A stretch of 64,000 nucleotides of DNA from Nageia nagi. Lineage: Eukaryota > Pinophyta. The notes beneath the pieces are model-generated. The model worked only from the letters and a program-made list of their open reading frames with translations, did no database searches and had not been told where the DNA came from. The translations under genes were made by a program, and so were the position numbers. This document shows positions 21,561-34,390 of this stretch, one piece after another. Every line of letters begins with the position of its first letter. Position 1 is the stretch's first letter. The stretch is taken from positions 171,554,001 through 171,618,000 of the forward strand of contig JBITNC010000001.1 of assembly GCA_050084985.1 (NCBI GenBank), read 5' to 3'.

Positions 21561-23414
21561 ATCTTGAAGTTTCAATGCCTCTCCAAGATGTGAAATGGTG
21601 AAATCTTGTGCCTCAAGTCACATGTTCTCAAGTCTTGAAACTCAACATCCATTTTAGTGTGAATTTCCCTTCTTCCATTCCAAGTCCAATCGTATCATTT
21701 TCCATCTTAGAATCTAACATCCATTTTTGTGAGGAAATCTAGGAAAGCTATTTGCAAGCCACAAAATAACATCCAAATGAAGGTCATCCACCCAAAATTG
21801 GCCAAGCTAACTCTATTGGTTTGTTGCAACAAGTATTCTTTCAAATTGGAGATGAATTATTTCAAAGAAACAAAGAGATGAAAAGATGAAGGTCTGCAAA
21901 GACTTCCTTTCTTTCATCATGATCGAACAGAGAATACTGGGGGAAGAAATTCAAATTTGATGGCCCAAATAAAAGACTATGGATCAGAGAGCAGAAGTTG
22001 ATTTGAAGGACTTCTTTGAAGATGGTGGAATTATGAGAGATGAAAACAAGATCATGAGAAGAATTTAAGACACAATGGGTGGATTTGTCAACATTACAAG
22101 CCTGAGTGGACAAAGAGAAAGAAATATCAAAGACTGGAAAAGACTCCATAGTAGTTCCAAGTTATAACTCGAAGAGCTCAAAATTGGGTTAAACCAGGCT
22201 GTGCTTTGGTGAAAGAAGATTCAAAGGAAGGATTATAATTCTCACCAAGGCATGAAGATTAAATGAAGCGGACGAAAGCTTGATATTTAACACACAGTGG
22301 GACAAATTTGAACTAATCAATATAAAGTAAAGAAGTGCCTGTTAGGAGTTTCAACAGTCCATAGGCTTTGATGGCGAGGCTGTGATCTTGAAAACAACAT
22401 CTGCTTTAATGTCCAAACATTGAAGTGACCTTACAGGGTGACTGCTTGTTTGAGGATTATATTGTCATGATATCTAAAGATTTAATATTCAAAGTTCACC
22501 AATTTGGCAATATTTAATTTTTAGCAGGATGTAAATGATCTAACTAGAGTTATTATAATTTTGCCCAGACATAAGAATGAGCAGAACGAATTAAATCTTT
22601 TAGAATTGACTTGTGATTGATTATTTGCAACTTCACTGCATTTTTTAACATAACTCCATAAACAATAACTTATAATTGATTACATTAAGTTTTGTACTAA
22701 GCTTTTAAGTTTTTCTTTGCAGAATAAAAATAAGCAATTCAGTAGTCCTTGTGTTGAGGCTCCAAAAACAATAAATGAGAAATGTTTACATCATACTATG
22801 TTTTTGCTCATTTTCCATTAAAAAAATAAATAAATAAAACAAACTAGTAGCCTTTATCATAATTTAATATTGGATTTGTATCCATCTCTTAAATAAGAAC
22901 AAAGTAGCCCTTTTTGAGTTGTATCTGCATTATTTTGGTGTGCAGTGACGAACTTTTCTACTAAGAAATGCTTTACTAAAGTCCTTCTTGACAGTTTTAT
23001 ATAAGTTGAAGGTTGTTATGAATATTCATGTCCATCCAACAACAAAAAATCTGATTGGTTATGCTCAGTTAAAAACCCACTGATTATGTTTTTTTTTTTA
23101 AAACTCATAGATATATAATTACTTCTTGATCTAAAACTCTTAAAAACCCACTGATTGTGTTTTTTTTGCAAAACTCAGATATATAATTACTTCTTGATCT
23201 AAAACTCCTGTAACACACCAAACTTAATGATCATCACTGCCCTTAAGCATTGTTTTACTTTTCTATGTACAATTTGTTATAGAATAATTTACTTGCTAAA
23301 ACATGACTTGGAGTTTTGACGAAGAAATTGCTACAAGATTAGAATGCTGAGAGAGAATGTCCACACTCATACCATGAAAAACTACTTGATTGTGAAGTTG
23401 ATGGCTTAATGATA
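21561..23414. other. No recognised gene; contains a 71-bp tandem duplication
   Basis: A 95-codon minus-strand frame (21862-22149) is not recognised. At 23071-23141 a segment beginning AAAAACCCACTGATTATG, containing a T-run and ending TTGATCTAAAACTCTT, is repeated at 23142-23208 with few changes. The rest is AT-rich and featureless. Confidence 0.45.
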
Positions 23415-24208
23415 TGTAATGTCCTCAATTTTGAGAAAACTTGTTGAAGGCATAACTTTCTTCAGAATCCATGGATTGCCGACTTGTCTTCTAAAATGGA
23501 TAGAGAATCTCATGTCAATCGTTTTGATAGGTCACATGACATGTTTTTGTCAAGATACGAGGAAGATATGGACTTTTGAAGATTCGACCTTGAAGCCAGT
23601 TTCTACTATCACACACGCAGGACCCGCTTTATTAATATTGTATTTAGTGGCATTTGTCACTTAAAATTAATGGTTTGGCTCTATGAGAGGTATTAGGAGT
23701 AAATTTTATTTAGATTAGGAGTCTTTGTTATTTTATAATAAAAGAGGATCATGTTTGTAATAAAGAAATATATTATTCTTTAATTGTCCAACGTCTAGCT
23801 TAGAAGGAGTTATTTGTCAATTAAGAGTTACTTTATTTCTGGGTTGGGTCCGCCACCCACAAATTAGAATTAGACTTCTCCTAGCTCACTATAAAAGGGA
23901 AGTGAGCACCTTATTTGAAGACATCATCATTGTGCATTTGATATTTGATCTTTTGGAGTTAGGTTTGCTCGCCTTTCTTCCTTCTATAGTCTAGGGCTGC
24001 TCCTTAACCTAGAAGTGGCAAATTCGCTATTATTGACAATTGAAAAGCTTGCACCATACTAAAGAGTCATTTTAGCACTTGCGCTAGCCTTTAGGAGATC
24101 TTGGGAGCCTTGCGCCAACCCTCCTAAGCACTAGGAGTGTTGCGCCAACCTTTGGGAGTCTTGTTGTGCATTTTGGGAGTCCTGAGCGATGCCCTAGAAT
24201 TTGTTACA
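23415..24208 (+). repeat. LTR of the TGTAATGTCC family, plus strand
   Basis: Starts TGTAATGTCCTC and ends GAATTTGTTACA, giving TGTAA/TTACA inverted termini and a length of 794. TATA-like CTATAAAAGGG lies at 23889, then GGGCTGCTCCTTAACC-AGAAGTGGC near 24000, matching the minus-strand LTR ending at 14907. The first 230 bases match the start of the LTR at 7406. Flanking 5-mers do not match (TGATA and GACCT), so it is either half of a truncated element or its ends are slightly misplaced. Confidence 0.65.
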
Positions 24209-26389
24209 GACCTGCATTTAATTCTTCGTTATTGTATATGATATTTTGGCTCACATATTGAGTCCTTGTGTGGATGAATGCTCTTTCATTACTATTGTAC
24301 TGTTATCAATATTTATGGATAGGAACGCATGAGAATTAAAGTGTTTTGGAAGCCTAATTTTGTTACATAACAAATCTGCGTTTGTACCCTAATTTTGATG
24401 GTTTCGCATGACATACGAACATTACTTTTGTTATATATAAAATCTGATTACTGTTGCGATAATTCAGTCTTGAAAGCATCATTAAGTGAATTAAAACATT
24501 TACAGTTTTGCCATAGTTGATGAATGAATGTGGAATTCGAATAAGTGAATTGTACATGTTTAGCTTAAACCCTAGAAAAACTCATTACATGATAGATGTG
24601 TGTCTATATATAATATAATCGTGAAAACACACAATTCACTGTTTCTGCAAATTTTTGAGGAAGCCGATAATTCAATTATATATTTTAAGAATGGCAAAAT
24701 TTTACAACTCTGATATATTGAATTACATTCTGTACAAAGCAAAAATGACGAATCCAATGACTTGAATTATTTTAAGAATGCTTTTTTTTAGCTTACCCTA
24801 AAAACTTTATTAGAAAATTAAATGAAAAATATCCTGTGGGAAAGATACAAACCTCAAATTTAATGACTTAATAGGAATTTTAAAAATATGAAATAAAGTT
24901 CCGAGAGAGAATCTTCAATCAAACGCACACAATATTTAGATCACACAAAGACTAATTTACCATAAAGCTAAATTTCAAAACTCTATCTTAAAGCCAAATT
25001 AACACTGAAATACATTTATTTTCCGCAGTCAAACAAAAAGCTAAAAAAGCACTTACAGAATTTAATCAGCTGATTTTGCTGCAATTTCCTGAGGCGCTTC
25101 CCAGTTAATTCATCCACATTAAGCCATTATTAGTGGAATACAAAAGTTTATATTTGCCTCAAAAGTTAAAACCTAAAGGCTTCTAATATGCCACGGAAAT
25201 CCCATTCATACGGCTACTTCATTCACACAGAGCCTACTCAATAGGCCTTCCTCTGTCCAATTCGGCGAATTTCCATTAATTTTACGATAAAATTCTTTGA
25301 AATAGGCTACAAAATCGGAAAGGGAGACGAAAGGTTTTTCAAGTTTGAATTCAGGTGGAGATATTAGAATGAAATTCATCTTCTCGCGGACAAAAAAAGG
25401 GATTTCTCCGAACAAAGCGCCAAATAGTAGCATATTTCTTTCCGCCAAAGCGAGACGAAATGGCTCTTCGATGCAGCAAATTGATATGAAAATGATGATC
25501 GCTTGGCAATACTTTGTTGTCATTATATGCGAGCTCATTGTCATAACAGGCCAAGAAATGGCATGGCTTTTCGTATTTAAATCGTCCAGGCATCATCCTC
25601 TGTATTTAGTTGAGAAAGCACCGGTAGCAATAGACTCTTTATTGTGGTTAACTCAAATCTCTATAACTAGAGATGGGTTAAAATAAAAATTCATTTTAAA
25701 AAAAATATCTAAATATATATTATTTATGTATTTAAATTATTGTTTCTTGTAAAATTAAGATTTATAATAATATTATTTATCTTGATTGAAAATTAGATGG
25801 TAATGATAATCAAATATTAAATATCATCAATAATTTTTCAATTTTTTTATATTATCATATAGAAAAGTATTTTTTCTCTATTACTTGTTATTTTAAATAT
25901 TTAAAATATTTATCTCAAATTAAGTTAGATCGATGCTTTTAAATAAGGATATGTGTATTTTTAATAATCAAATTGCATAGTTATGTTACACTTACAAGGA
26001 AGTTAAAGTTGAAGTTGTTTTACATGCCATCTTAGTGTTTTATATTTTTTACCACCTTTTCATGGTGAATGAAACCATAATGTGGTACCAAATGAAACCA
26101 TGCATTTACTACCACACAGTTGCATTAACTTTATCTTTGGTGAGCTAGTTGCCTTTTAATATGGTTGTTACTCAAATAACAACTTTATTGTATGTTGAAG
26201 CTACTAGAGTGAACCATGGCACCAAGGAAACACCCATGGAAGTTTGTCTTGAAAGTTTATCACGAGGTAATTCTTCCTCTTTATCTGTTGTCATTCCTTT
26301 GAAGGAAATTAACTCTACATGCAATGGTTAGAGGATTGTACTCCGATATGATATTTCCCAAATCTTGAATGACTCCCTCATTTGCAATT
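24209..26389. other. AT-rich region, one doubtful ORF, no other gene seen
   Basis: Apart from the minus-strand frames at 25206-25596 (listed separately) I see no gene, LTR boundary or repeat of note. 25690-25990 is extremely AT-rich. Confidence 0.4.
25206..25596 (-). other. Possible coding exon, two overlapping open frames, not recognised
   Basis: Two overlapping minus-strand frames are open: 25544-25206 (112 codons, with RNMLLFGALFGEIPFFVREK and FVSLSDFVAYFKEFYRKING, ending SRLCVNEVAV) and 25596-25351 (81 codons, starting MMPGRFKYEKPCHF). The block is less AT-rich than its flanks and has no stops for over 330 bases in the first frame. That is unusual in this window and hints at a real exon or a young insertion. 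I recognise no family. Chance cannot be excluded. Confidence 0.3.
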
Positions 26390-28223
26390 GGATATAGATG
26401 ACCTAGCATCCTTATGGAATCAAAGTAAATAATATTCAAAACCTATCAAGGGATTTTTCCATTTTTCAGTTTATTGACCCAAAAAGTGTCAAGGTTATTC
26501 TTAGTTGAGGATCCTTGTATGTCTATAGTACTTTACTTATTTTTCAATATTGGTCCTAGGACCTTATTATCCCTAATGATATCTCCCTTAAAGTCCCAAT
26601 GTGGGTAGAGTTTCCAACACTTCCTTTACCCTTGTGGATCATCCCTTCAAAACTTAGTTGAGCTAATAAGAGCATATTTTTGCATGGAACATAATAATTT
26701 TTATGCAATTCTTCCCCACTATCACATCTACTTCAAATAGACCTCTTAAAGTATCTTAAGAAGCATATAGACTTGTAAGTGGATGACACCACCATCTAAC
26801 AAAGGTTGGTGTACATTAAATTATCAAACACTTACTACAAGTGTCAATTTGCAATCCATAAGATTAAGGATTATCCATTTATGGAGGGGAATTTCAAACC
26901 TTGAATCCTGGTAGTTCTATCTCCTGCTCCAATAACCCCTAAATATGCAAACAATGAAGGTCATGAAAAATGGACCATTATGACTAATAGTAAGAATAAG
27001 AATGAAAAATAACTTGTTCAAATGATAATGCAAAATAAAATGTCAACTTCCCCAACACCAAGGAGTTATCTCCTCTTGTTGTAATCCCTATGCTCTTAAC
27101 TCCTCGTATATATCCTATTATAGCCCCTTATGCAAACTTACCTTCACCTTTAATGCTTCCTTTATCTTTCAATGCTCTGGTTTTCCTAAGGTCAAAATAA
27201 ATCGATCTTAAGGAAATAGGCATACTTGTACATCATTGGCTATCCAACAATCTCATAGTCCATCTCATGATGGAGCTCTTGTACCTTTGGAGAAGCAACA
27301 TCAAATGGAATTCCTTTGATATAACCATGACCACTTTGTTTTCAATATGTTACAATCTCTTACATCCCTGGAAGACTTCAATGGGAATATGATCCTTGAT
27401 CATATACCATGATTTTTTATCATGTAATATATATGGATAAATGGACCTAGTCTGCAACTATATGATTTGAAGTGAAATTTATAATATCACTAACTAACAT
27501 GGAAATCTACACTTTCTTTGTCTCTAAGAAGTTCAAGTTTTTTACTTTACTTTGTAAAATACTTATATTTTGATATGGCTAAGTAACCACTTTATAACAC
27601 TAATCATACTCTTAATAAAAGAGGAAGCTATCACTTTCATGGAACCTTGAATGTATTCATATTTTAAACCAAGTAGTCTAGGTCCTTTTGTAAATTGAGG
27701 GGTAACCATTTAGAATTATCAACATATATGCCTCATATTATGCACCATATCAATGCACTCTTTAGCATTAGATTTCTTTCTCCTTATCGCATATAGTTTG
27801 GACTCTATGTGGTGGCCTTAAAATGATTAAAAGAGTATCTAATAAAATTGGTCATCTTCTAATATGTTGGAAGTGGATAAGTGAGAGGCATGGTATCTCA
27901 TACAAAATAAATAGGGGCTTTATGATCCTAATGCATGTTTTTCATTAAACAATTTATCCAACTCACTTTGGTTCAGATGTTCCAACTTTCAAATTGGACA
28001 TGATTGAATTTTGTAGCATTTGGACATAGCCATATTGATAGAATAATCCAACTTCTAATTCCATCAAGCATTGCCTTCTTTCCCTTTTTTGAAGCCATCC
28101 TTAACAACATGCTTTGTGATCATGATCCCATTATTTTTTTTCATTATGAATCATATAGCCCCTCATGGCCCTTCATCTCCCAATTTTACTTAAACACGTC
28201 CTCCATCATTTGACTATGATGTG
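26390..28223 (+). pseudogene. 5' half of an L1-like LINE: ORF1 zinc-knuckle region and endonuclease
   Basis: Near 26800-26890 a decayed frame reads RLVYIKLSNTYYKCQFAI, then HKIKDYPFMEG, which resembles the plant LINE ORF1 region around its CCHC knuckle (cysteines partly lost). From about 27400 the frames resemble an apurinic-type endonuclease. The clearest part is the C-terminal end at 28080-28200 with CDHDPIIF and FISQFYLNTSSI, matching the SDHxPI histidine-aspartate motif region and the RLNTS segment that precedes the reverse transcriptase. Many stops are present. The LINE is cut at 28223 by the LTR element and resumes at 47565. Confidence 0.6.
28219..28223. repeat. Target-site duplication ATGTG, left copy
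   Basis: ATGTG lies directly before the LTR start TGTTACCACCC. The identical 5-mer follows the right LTR at 47565-47569. Confidence 0.9.
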
Positions 28224-29016
28224 TGTTACCACCCAATTTTTTATCAATAAAATTTTGCAACTTTTTCTTCAATTTAGGTATCTAGAAAAAGTTTTGTTGT
28301 TTATTTTAATTAAATAAAAAACTAAAAATTAAATAATTCAAAATTAAAAAATAAGATTTGTCAAGACCATAATCTTTTATCACAAAAATAGTTTAGACCT
28401 TTGGGTAGTATCTTTCACTTTAGAAGCAAGTGTATATTCTGAACATTAGAATGGAATTCGGTTGTTATGAAATCGTTGAATACCATCCTCTAAGTTTGAT
28501 CACAAGCATCTACCCTAAACACAAGTGGAACTCAATCCTACTCAACCGTTGAATGACGAGCATCAAAATCTCTCTTTCAAAGTAAAGTGCTCATTCCAGA
28601 TATTGAAAAGTGGAAGTTGGTTCTCATCATGACCTGAAAACCCAAATGATCTTACTTTTCGAAATCAAAGTTAATTAGGATGAATTTTAACTATCTTTTT
28701 ATTTCCTTTATCGCATCCTATTAGAAATCAACCTGGCAGCGACTAAACATTTTTTCTTGGTTACATCGGCTTAAGTTTCAACTTAGCACGATTGAATATT
28801 CTTCTTCAGTCAAATCTTCTAGACTCAAAACATGAAGTGATAAAGGCTTTTGCTTGGATGCATGTGCTTGATGGTCAATCCGAGGCCACTGGTCGTGAAG
28901 AATTTGATGTTAACTTGACTCATTTGAAGTCATTCGCTTGTTGCTCTTCTACCATCTGATCTATAGGGAAACATTAACTCGATCACTGCCATGTGTCCCT
29001 TCATGCCATTCCTACC

Positions 29017-29024
29017 TATAAATA
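29017..29024 (+). promoter_or_regulatory. TATA-like box upstream of the LTR-embedded ORF-X
   Basis: CCTATAAATAGTTAGA matches the plant TATA consensus closely and lies about 800 bases before the ORF-X region. It could drive an ORF-X transcript separate from the genomic RNA. The corresponding part of the right LTR (about 42385-42400) is deleted. Confidence 0.4.
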
Positions 29025-29089
29025 GTTAGAACCGCCCTTCATTTTTCACTAAGTGCTTCATCCATCCCTTAGTCGGATCTCGTAGACTT

Positions 29090-29700
29090 CCTAGCTAGAG
29101 CGACTAAGTGATTGTTGTGTTTGCACCGAGTTGAGCTGTTAGCAAGAGCAATCGTCATTATTGTAGGGTGTTGAAAATTGATCTGCAGTGACTAAGAGAC
29201 TTTGTTATCACCTCCACTCCTTGTGACCTGCTTTGAGCTGACTAAGAGATCAAGATCCATGGGACTTAGTCGTATAAGATCTTCCTTTCCTTTGATAGAT
29301 TATCTTGCACATTCATTTGAAGTGACTAACTGAAATCGAACCTTACTTCGAAGCGAGTAAGTCATATATTTGTCGCATTAGGTTAGAATCCACCTTATAA
29401 CAACTAAGCATTGTATTTATCGCACCAGTTTTTCTTCTAACCCATAATGACCAAACACATTCAAAAACACTCTAACATTTAATGTTTGCATTGAATTGAA
29501 GTTCATCTCAAAAGCTACTTAAAGGTTTAGTTGTCGCATGATTTCAAGTTCATCTCAAAGCAACTAAGGCATATTGAAGTCACATCATATTGACATTCAG
29601 CTCGAAGCGATCATGCACTTCATTGGTCACATCATTTTAAACTTCATTTCAAAGGGACTTAGCCAAAATTTACTAGTTGCACCACCTATGTTTTTGACTT
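29090..29700. repeat. Array of CTTAGTCGC / GCGACTAAG-type short repeats in the LTR
   Basis: Phrases such as GAGCGACTAAGTG (near 29098), CTTAGTCG (29269), GTCGCATTAGG, GTTGTCGCATGATTTCAAG (29530), TCTCAAAGCAACTAAGG and GTCACATCATTTTAAACTTC alternate about every 40-80 bases. The two phrase types carry TTAGTCGC and its complement GCGACTAA, so neighbours could pair. The same array, more decayed, is at 42410-43030 in the right LTR. The layout resembles the GGTCGCATG array before ORF-X copy 2. Confidence 0.6.
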
Positions 29701-29816
29701 GATGCAATTAAAGGAAAATAAGTAATTTTGATAAAATTACACTTTTCATCTTATCTTGAAATGATGGTTAACTTAATTTTTTTTCTTTTTTCAAGATAAA
29801 CAATTAAAGAATGATA

Positions 29817-31317
29817 TCGATGGCTATTCTCGGCTCACCAAGAGTAGTTTTGTTGAATTAAAGGAAGATGGCAAAACAAAGCAGAGGGCCTAATATTATA
29901 ATAGACTTGAGAACATCAAAGATCCTAAGTGAAATCATATTGATTTGATTTTTATGATTAGAGAGGCTGATGGGATTCTAGAAGAGGTAAAAGAGAAAGA
30001 TATCTTTCATTCTTTAGGACTTTTCATGGTTGTAGAGTCCTGGAAGTTGCATAACATACAAACTTTGAAAACCAAGTTGTAAATGATGCTGATGAAAATA
30101 TAATTGTAGACCTAACTAAAGAAGCCATTGAAAAAGCTATCAGTTGGTCCAACAGGGGTGTCATTTTCATCCAAAAAGATGTTGATCTAAAGTACGAAGA
30201 ATACAATAACAAACATAAGCCCAATGATTTCATCCGATATCTATTGAAACCAGAGCATCATGGTTTAGATCACCAAGCTATCATGAAAGTGTGGAGATGT
30301 TTATTTCATGATACCATAAACAAAGCCATCAGTTTATTATGTAGAATTTTGGGAAAATCTATTGGTATCCATTTTTAGGACTTATTTAGTTTTCTATACA
30401 AATTCAACAAAGGGGAGAGCATCTGGTGGAGTTAGGTTATCAGTGACGAGATGATCATTCAGCTAAAGGAAGTGAAGAAAAGGAGCTTCTTTTATATGTC
30501 ATATTTGGTCTTTTTGTTATTGAAGGGAAAGAATTGACCTCAAGCCCATGGAATCAAAAAGATCATTTTTAATTGGAAAGATACTATCTATATATCCTAC
30601 CCTAAATTTTATAAGACTGAGGAATGGAGTTATATCCAAATGAGGATTGATGAATGGGAATATGTGATTATCAAGGAGATGAAAAGGGCCTAGCATATCC
30701 TTAGGATTTCCATTGAAGCTTGTAACTTTTTGAAAAGGTTTGTTAATTTTCACCTTGAGGAATTTGATAACTCTTATATCAGATATTTTAGTGTAGATGT
30801 GGCTCCTCTCAAATTGCCATGTTATCTAAGTGATAGAATGGTGTTTATAGAATTTATCAAACAAGCTTTCTATTTTCATGAAAAATTTGCCAAGGAGAAG
30901 AAATAGGCACCAATAAAGATGCCTATCACCTTATCTTGGTATTTTTGCAATAATTGGTTGGAAGTGGAGAGCATCAAGTGTGAAATTGCATGATATAATT
31001 TTGAAAGACATGCATTGAAAATGAATTATGATCCAACTGAAGTGGTTGATAGGTTTTATTAGAAATTTCATACAAATTATAAACATCACTCCCTCAGCCA
31101 CCTGAAAAAATTCAGAAATGTGCGCTCAGAGGTAGAGATTCAAAGGATCCCAGAATAATTGGCATAGGAGGAGAGGGAGAAAAGGAAAGGAACATCAAGA
31201 GGTGAAAGCCATAGAAGCCGCCCACAATAGTCTGAAGCTCAACAAATAGTTGAGCAAGATTTTACTAAAGATCCAAATTTCAATTAGTTTGGCTCAATGT
31301 AAGGAGGTGATGTATTG
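29817..31317 (+). pseudogene. ORF-X copy 3, inside the left LTR
   Basis: The frame opens near DGYSRLTKSSFVELKEDGK, then IKDPK, EADGILEEVKEKD and a frameshift near 30030. It resumes with NIIVDLTKEAIEKAISWSN, LCRILGKS, VISDEMIIQL, FFYMSYLVFLLLKGKN, YPKFY, MRIDEWEYVIIKEMK, VDVAPLKLPCYLSDRM and DPTEVVDRFY. Each block aligns in order with copy 2 (10901-12246) and with copy 4 in the right LTR. Numerous stops are present. No known catalytic motif is seen. It is continuous with a downstream acidic and coiled-coil region, so the ancestral protein was probably about 1,000 residues. Coding sequence inside an LTR is unusual. Confidence 0.8.
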
Positions 31318-33165
31318 AAAATAATAAATACATCCAAGATTGTACATGTAAAGTCTTATTTTGAGAGTGGAGAAAGTAGTCATATCGTTGCACCTAATGG
31401 GAACTCTTCTTCTAGTAGTAGTTCTTTAGAGAGTTTTGATGATGAAAATTGATCAAAATTAAGCAATAATGACATAAGGTCAAGGATTCATAGTGTTGAA
31501 AGGGAGTATGAATAATCTGATGATAGTGAAGGAAATGACGAAGAACAAGTTGGAGAAATATTCGAAGAATATTAAGACCCTTTCCCAACTACTGACACCC
31601 ACACTAAAGGAGAAGAGGAGTTTGTAATTATCATAGACTGCAAAGAAGAAGGAGAAATTAAGGAAAATGGACCTATTCCTCATGAGGGTTCTTCTAACTT
31701 GGATTTAATTGCTACTTATTCTTCCTCCATCCTAAAGGTGTCACATCAATAGGGAATGATTTCACATTTTCCAACACAATAGGCCATGAAGGGGTCTACA
31801 CAAACTATGAAATGCCTGACTAAAAGATCTAATGTAAAGAAAGTTTCTACTCCTCATAAAAGCTCTATTTCATAGAAATCTGCATCCAAACAGTCATATA
31901 GAGCACTCAAAGGGAATGACAATGATGATGATGATGATGATGATGAAGAGAATGAGAAAAGGAGGAAGAAGAGAAAACAAGATGAGCATGAAAAATAAAT
32001 TATCACAGTTGACGATAACACTACCCTTGATTAGCTTAGCTCAAAATATCTTTTGAATAATATAGATATTGATGCATATTTGAAGAGGCTTGAAGAAATC
32101 AATAGTGGAAACAAAGGGGAAGAAGAAACAGAGGCAATAGGAGGAAGCTGCCCCTATTACTTAGAAATTATTAATTATTGTAGAGTTTAGGAAGGAGACC
32201 CTATGAGTTAGCAAACTTTCAACCAATGTCAAAAAGCCCAAATATAAGAGGTAGATAAACATTAACACTATGGAGTATGATATTAAGCCTCTAGGTATTG
32301 AATCTAATGCATACATTGTTGATCAAGTTACCAAGAATTTGACAAAGTTAGCTCAAGAGAAAGAGTCAAAGGTTAATAAACTCAAGAGCGAGATGAAAAA
32401 AACCTCTAACGAGTTTAATGAAATGGGAGTTGATAAAGAAGAATTGAAATCTAAATATAAAAAAGGTTTTGAGTTCAAGAAGAGGATCAACAAGTTGATT
32501 AAGAAAGCAACCTAAGTATTTTCGAATGCCTATCATGATCTTGTTTATCTTGATAACATAAATTTTTTAGTTATATAGCGTTGAGGCTGACATTAGTAAA
32601 TATGCAAATTAATGGATGGTAGAAGTGGAAAACGTTGTAAGAATTGAGCATGAAGTTATCAATAATGAGAAATTGCTAAATTTTTACAAAGAATTTTTGT
32701 TCCTTTTTGATTGGTTGTCAAATGCAAAACTCAGATGCAAAGCATTCAAGGATAACTCTAATGAGGTTTATAAGGAAAATCAAGATATTATTGATTTGGT
32801 TGATATTTCAACCCTGAATGTATCAAGTTAATAGACAAGCAATAATGAAATCAAAGAAAGCTTGAGGGAACTCCTAAAGAAAAAGTGGAAATCAAAAGAT
32901 TCAGAGGAAATTCTTGGATTGTATGCATGTTCTCTCTTGGATCAACTAGGTTAAAATATCACATCAAAAGATTACAAATTGGGAAATAAGGTAGATGATA
33001 TGTCAATATCAGGGGTTATTGGAAGGATGTGATAAAGTTCATAATTTCTCAGGGTGAGATATCAAGGCAAAGGTCGTAGAGATGATAACTTTATTCCCCC
33101 CTCAATCATTAGCAAGTTGAAGAGTAGTTTATTATATTTGTTCTCGATAGCATTGTAAAAGGAAT
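31318..33165 (+). pseudogene. Acidic and coiled-coil C-terminal part of the LTR-embedded ORF, left LTR
   Basis: Serine/acid-rich sequence (SSSSSSLESFDDEN near 31410; EGEIKENGPIPHEGSS near 31650) leads to an aspartate run encoded by GAT repeats (31922-31946) and a basic KRRKKRKQDEHEK. A heptad-like region follows: TKNLTKLAQEKESKVNKLKS, then KEELKSKYKKGFEFKKRINK (32270-32510), and FYKEFLFLFDWLSNAKL (32660-32730). It ends near 33165. Stops are scattered but the frame is mostly traceable, and the right LTR has the same order. Acidic plus basic plus coiled coil suggests an interaction or nucleic-acid-associated protein, but function is unknown. Confidence 0.65.
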
Positions 33166-33363
33166 TAAGGGTGTTAGAAAATTTTTGTCCCCTTAATTTT
33201 CAGAGTTAGTCAAATTTTTGTATATTATTTTTCAAACTTAATCTCTTTTTGGGTTAGGTTTTTAGACTTAGCCAAATTTTGATGGTTCTAAAATTAGGGT
33301 TTTAAAAATTAGGATTTCCAAAGAAGTTAGGGTTTTGTTTTAAACCTAACTACTTTTGAGTAC

Positions 33364-33373
33364 TATTTAAAGG
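33364..33373 (+). promoter_or_regulatory. Candidate LTR promoter (TATTTAAAGG)
   Basis: TACTATTTAAAGGTGAAGG is followed at the usual distance by CATTTGTAACTCTCTCTCT. The right LTR has the degraded GCACTTAAAGG at the matching place (near 46725). If this is the genomic promoter, U3 is about 5.2 kb and contains ORF-X. Confidence 0.45.
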
Positions 33374-34226
33374 TGAAGGAGCCTCATTTGTAACTCTCTC
33401 TCTGGCATTCTGAATATTGAAAGTTGCACTTTGAAGCTTCTATAATATAAGATAGTATTGTAATATAAGATGGTATCTTTTACAGCCTGCTTATGTATGT
33501 TTATTTCTTTGATACTTATTTGAGTAATTAGATGAATTTCAAGTCTACGTAATAATTAATTTCCTATACCTAGATAATTTTATCTTTTTATGAACTTAAA
33601 AAGCAATCAGCGTTTGAGTTCGTGAAAGAAATATGATGTATTATTCAAGCTACGTAGTATAATACCTCATCCAAGAAACTAAGTTTTTGTGAATAAGAAC
33701 TAAAAGAGACTAAGTACAAGATGATCTACTTTGAGTTTATCACTTCTTACTTATAACTTGATTAACTTGGGCAAGAATTCTTCAAATTGGTTAAAATGTT
33801 CAAGTGATTGTTTACTTTTCTGGAATTAGTGAAATGATCATTTAATTCAAGGTTAAGGAAAGTTGTGATAGAAATAAACTAAATCTTTGCACATTCAAAG
33901 GAAAAGATGAAAAATATATAAAAAAACCCACTTCATAAGTGAAAATATGCTTATGTGAAACATATTACTATCTTCCTCGTAACTTGGATAACTCAAGCAA
34001 GTCTAATGCAACCGAGTTACAAACATTAAGTAATTGCTTACTTTTCTAGAACTAGTGGGGCAAGTATTTAATCTAAGTATGGGAAATATTGTGAGAAAAA
34101 TAACATAAGCCTTGACATAATCTATTAGCACTAAACAAACACATCAAGGACCATCTTGTTAAAAAGAGAATCTTAGATTTCTACTATCCCCTTTTTCTTC
34201 TAATAAGAAAAAGTGGTTAACATTAT

Positions 34227-34244
34227 TGGCGAGTCTGTTGGGGA
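34227..34244 (+). other. Primer-binding site
   Basis: TGGCGAGTCTGTTGGGGA begins four bases after the LTR end. It starts with TGG as required for pairing to a tRNA CCA tail and resembles the TGGCGACTCTGCTGGGGA-type sites I recall from Tat-like plant elements. The tRNA was not checked. Confidence 0.65.
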
Positions 34245-34390
34245 TGCAAGTCAAGAATCTACCCTTTGGCTAGTTGAGGTTAGCTTGGTGAGTTTGAACT
34301 AATTTAGTCACTTGGGAATTGTTATAAGTGCAAAAAAACATCAAAATTTACTCTTTTTTGAAAAGAGAACTTAAAAAAAGGATAAAAATA

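Larger units (their letters stand above)
28224..34222 (+). repeat. Left LTR of the 19.3-kb element
   Basis: TGTTACCACCCAATTTT... to ...AAAAAGTGGTTAACA. It contains, in order: an AT-rich start, a TATA-like TATAAATA at 29017, an array of CGACTAAG-type repeats (about 29090-29700), ORF-X (29817-31317), the acidic/coiled-coil region (31318-33165), a second TATA-like TATTTAAAGG at 33364, and about 0.85 kb that would be R-U5. The right LTR lacks about 280-300 bases around the first TATA-like site. Confidence 0.92.

Noticed and set aside
31922-31946. GAT microsatellite as an independent feature
   Set aside because: It encodes the aspartate run of the LTR-embedded ORF and has a shorter counterpart in the right LTR, so it is described with that ORF.
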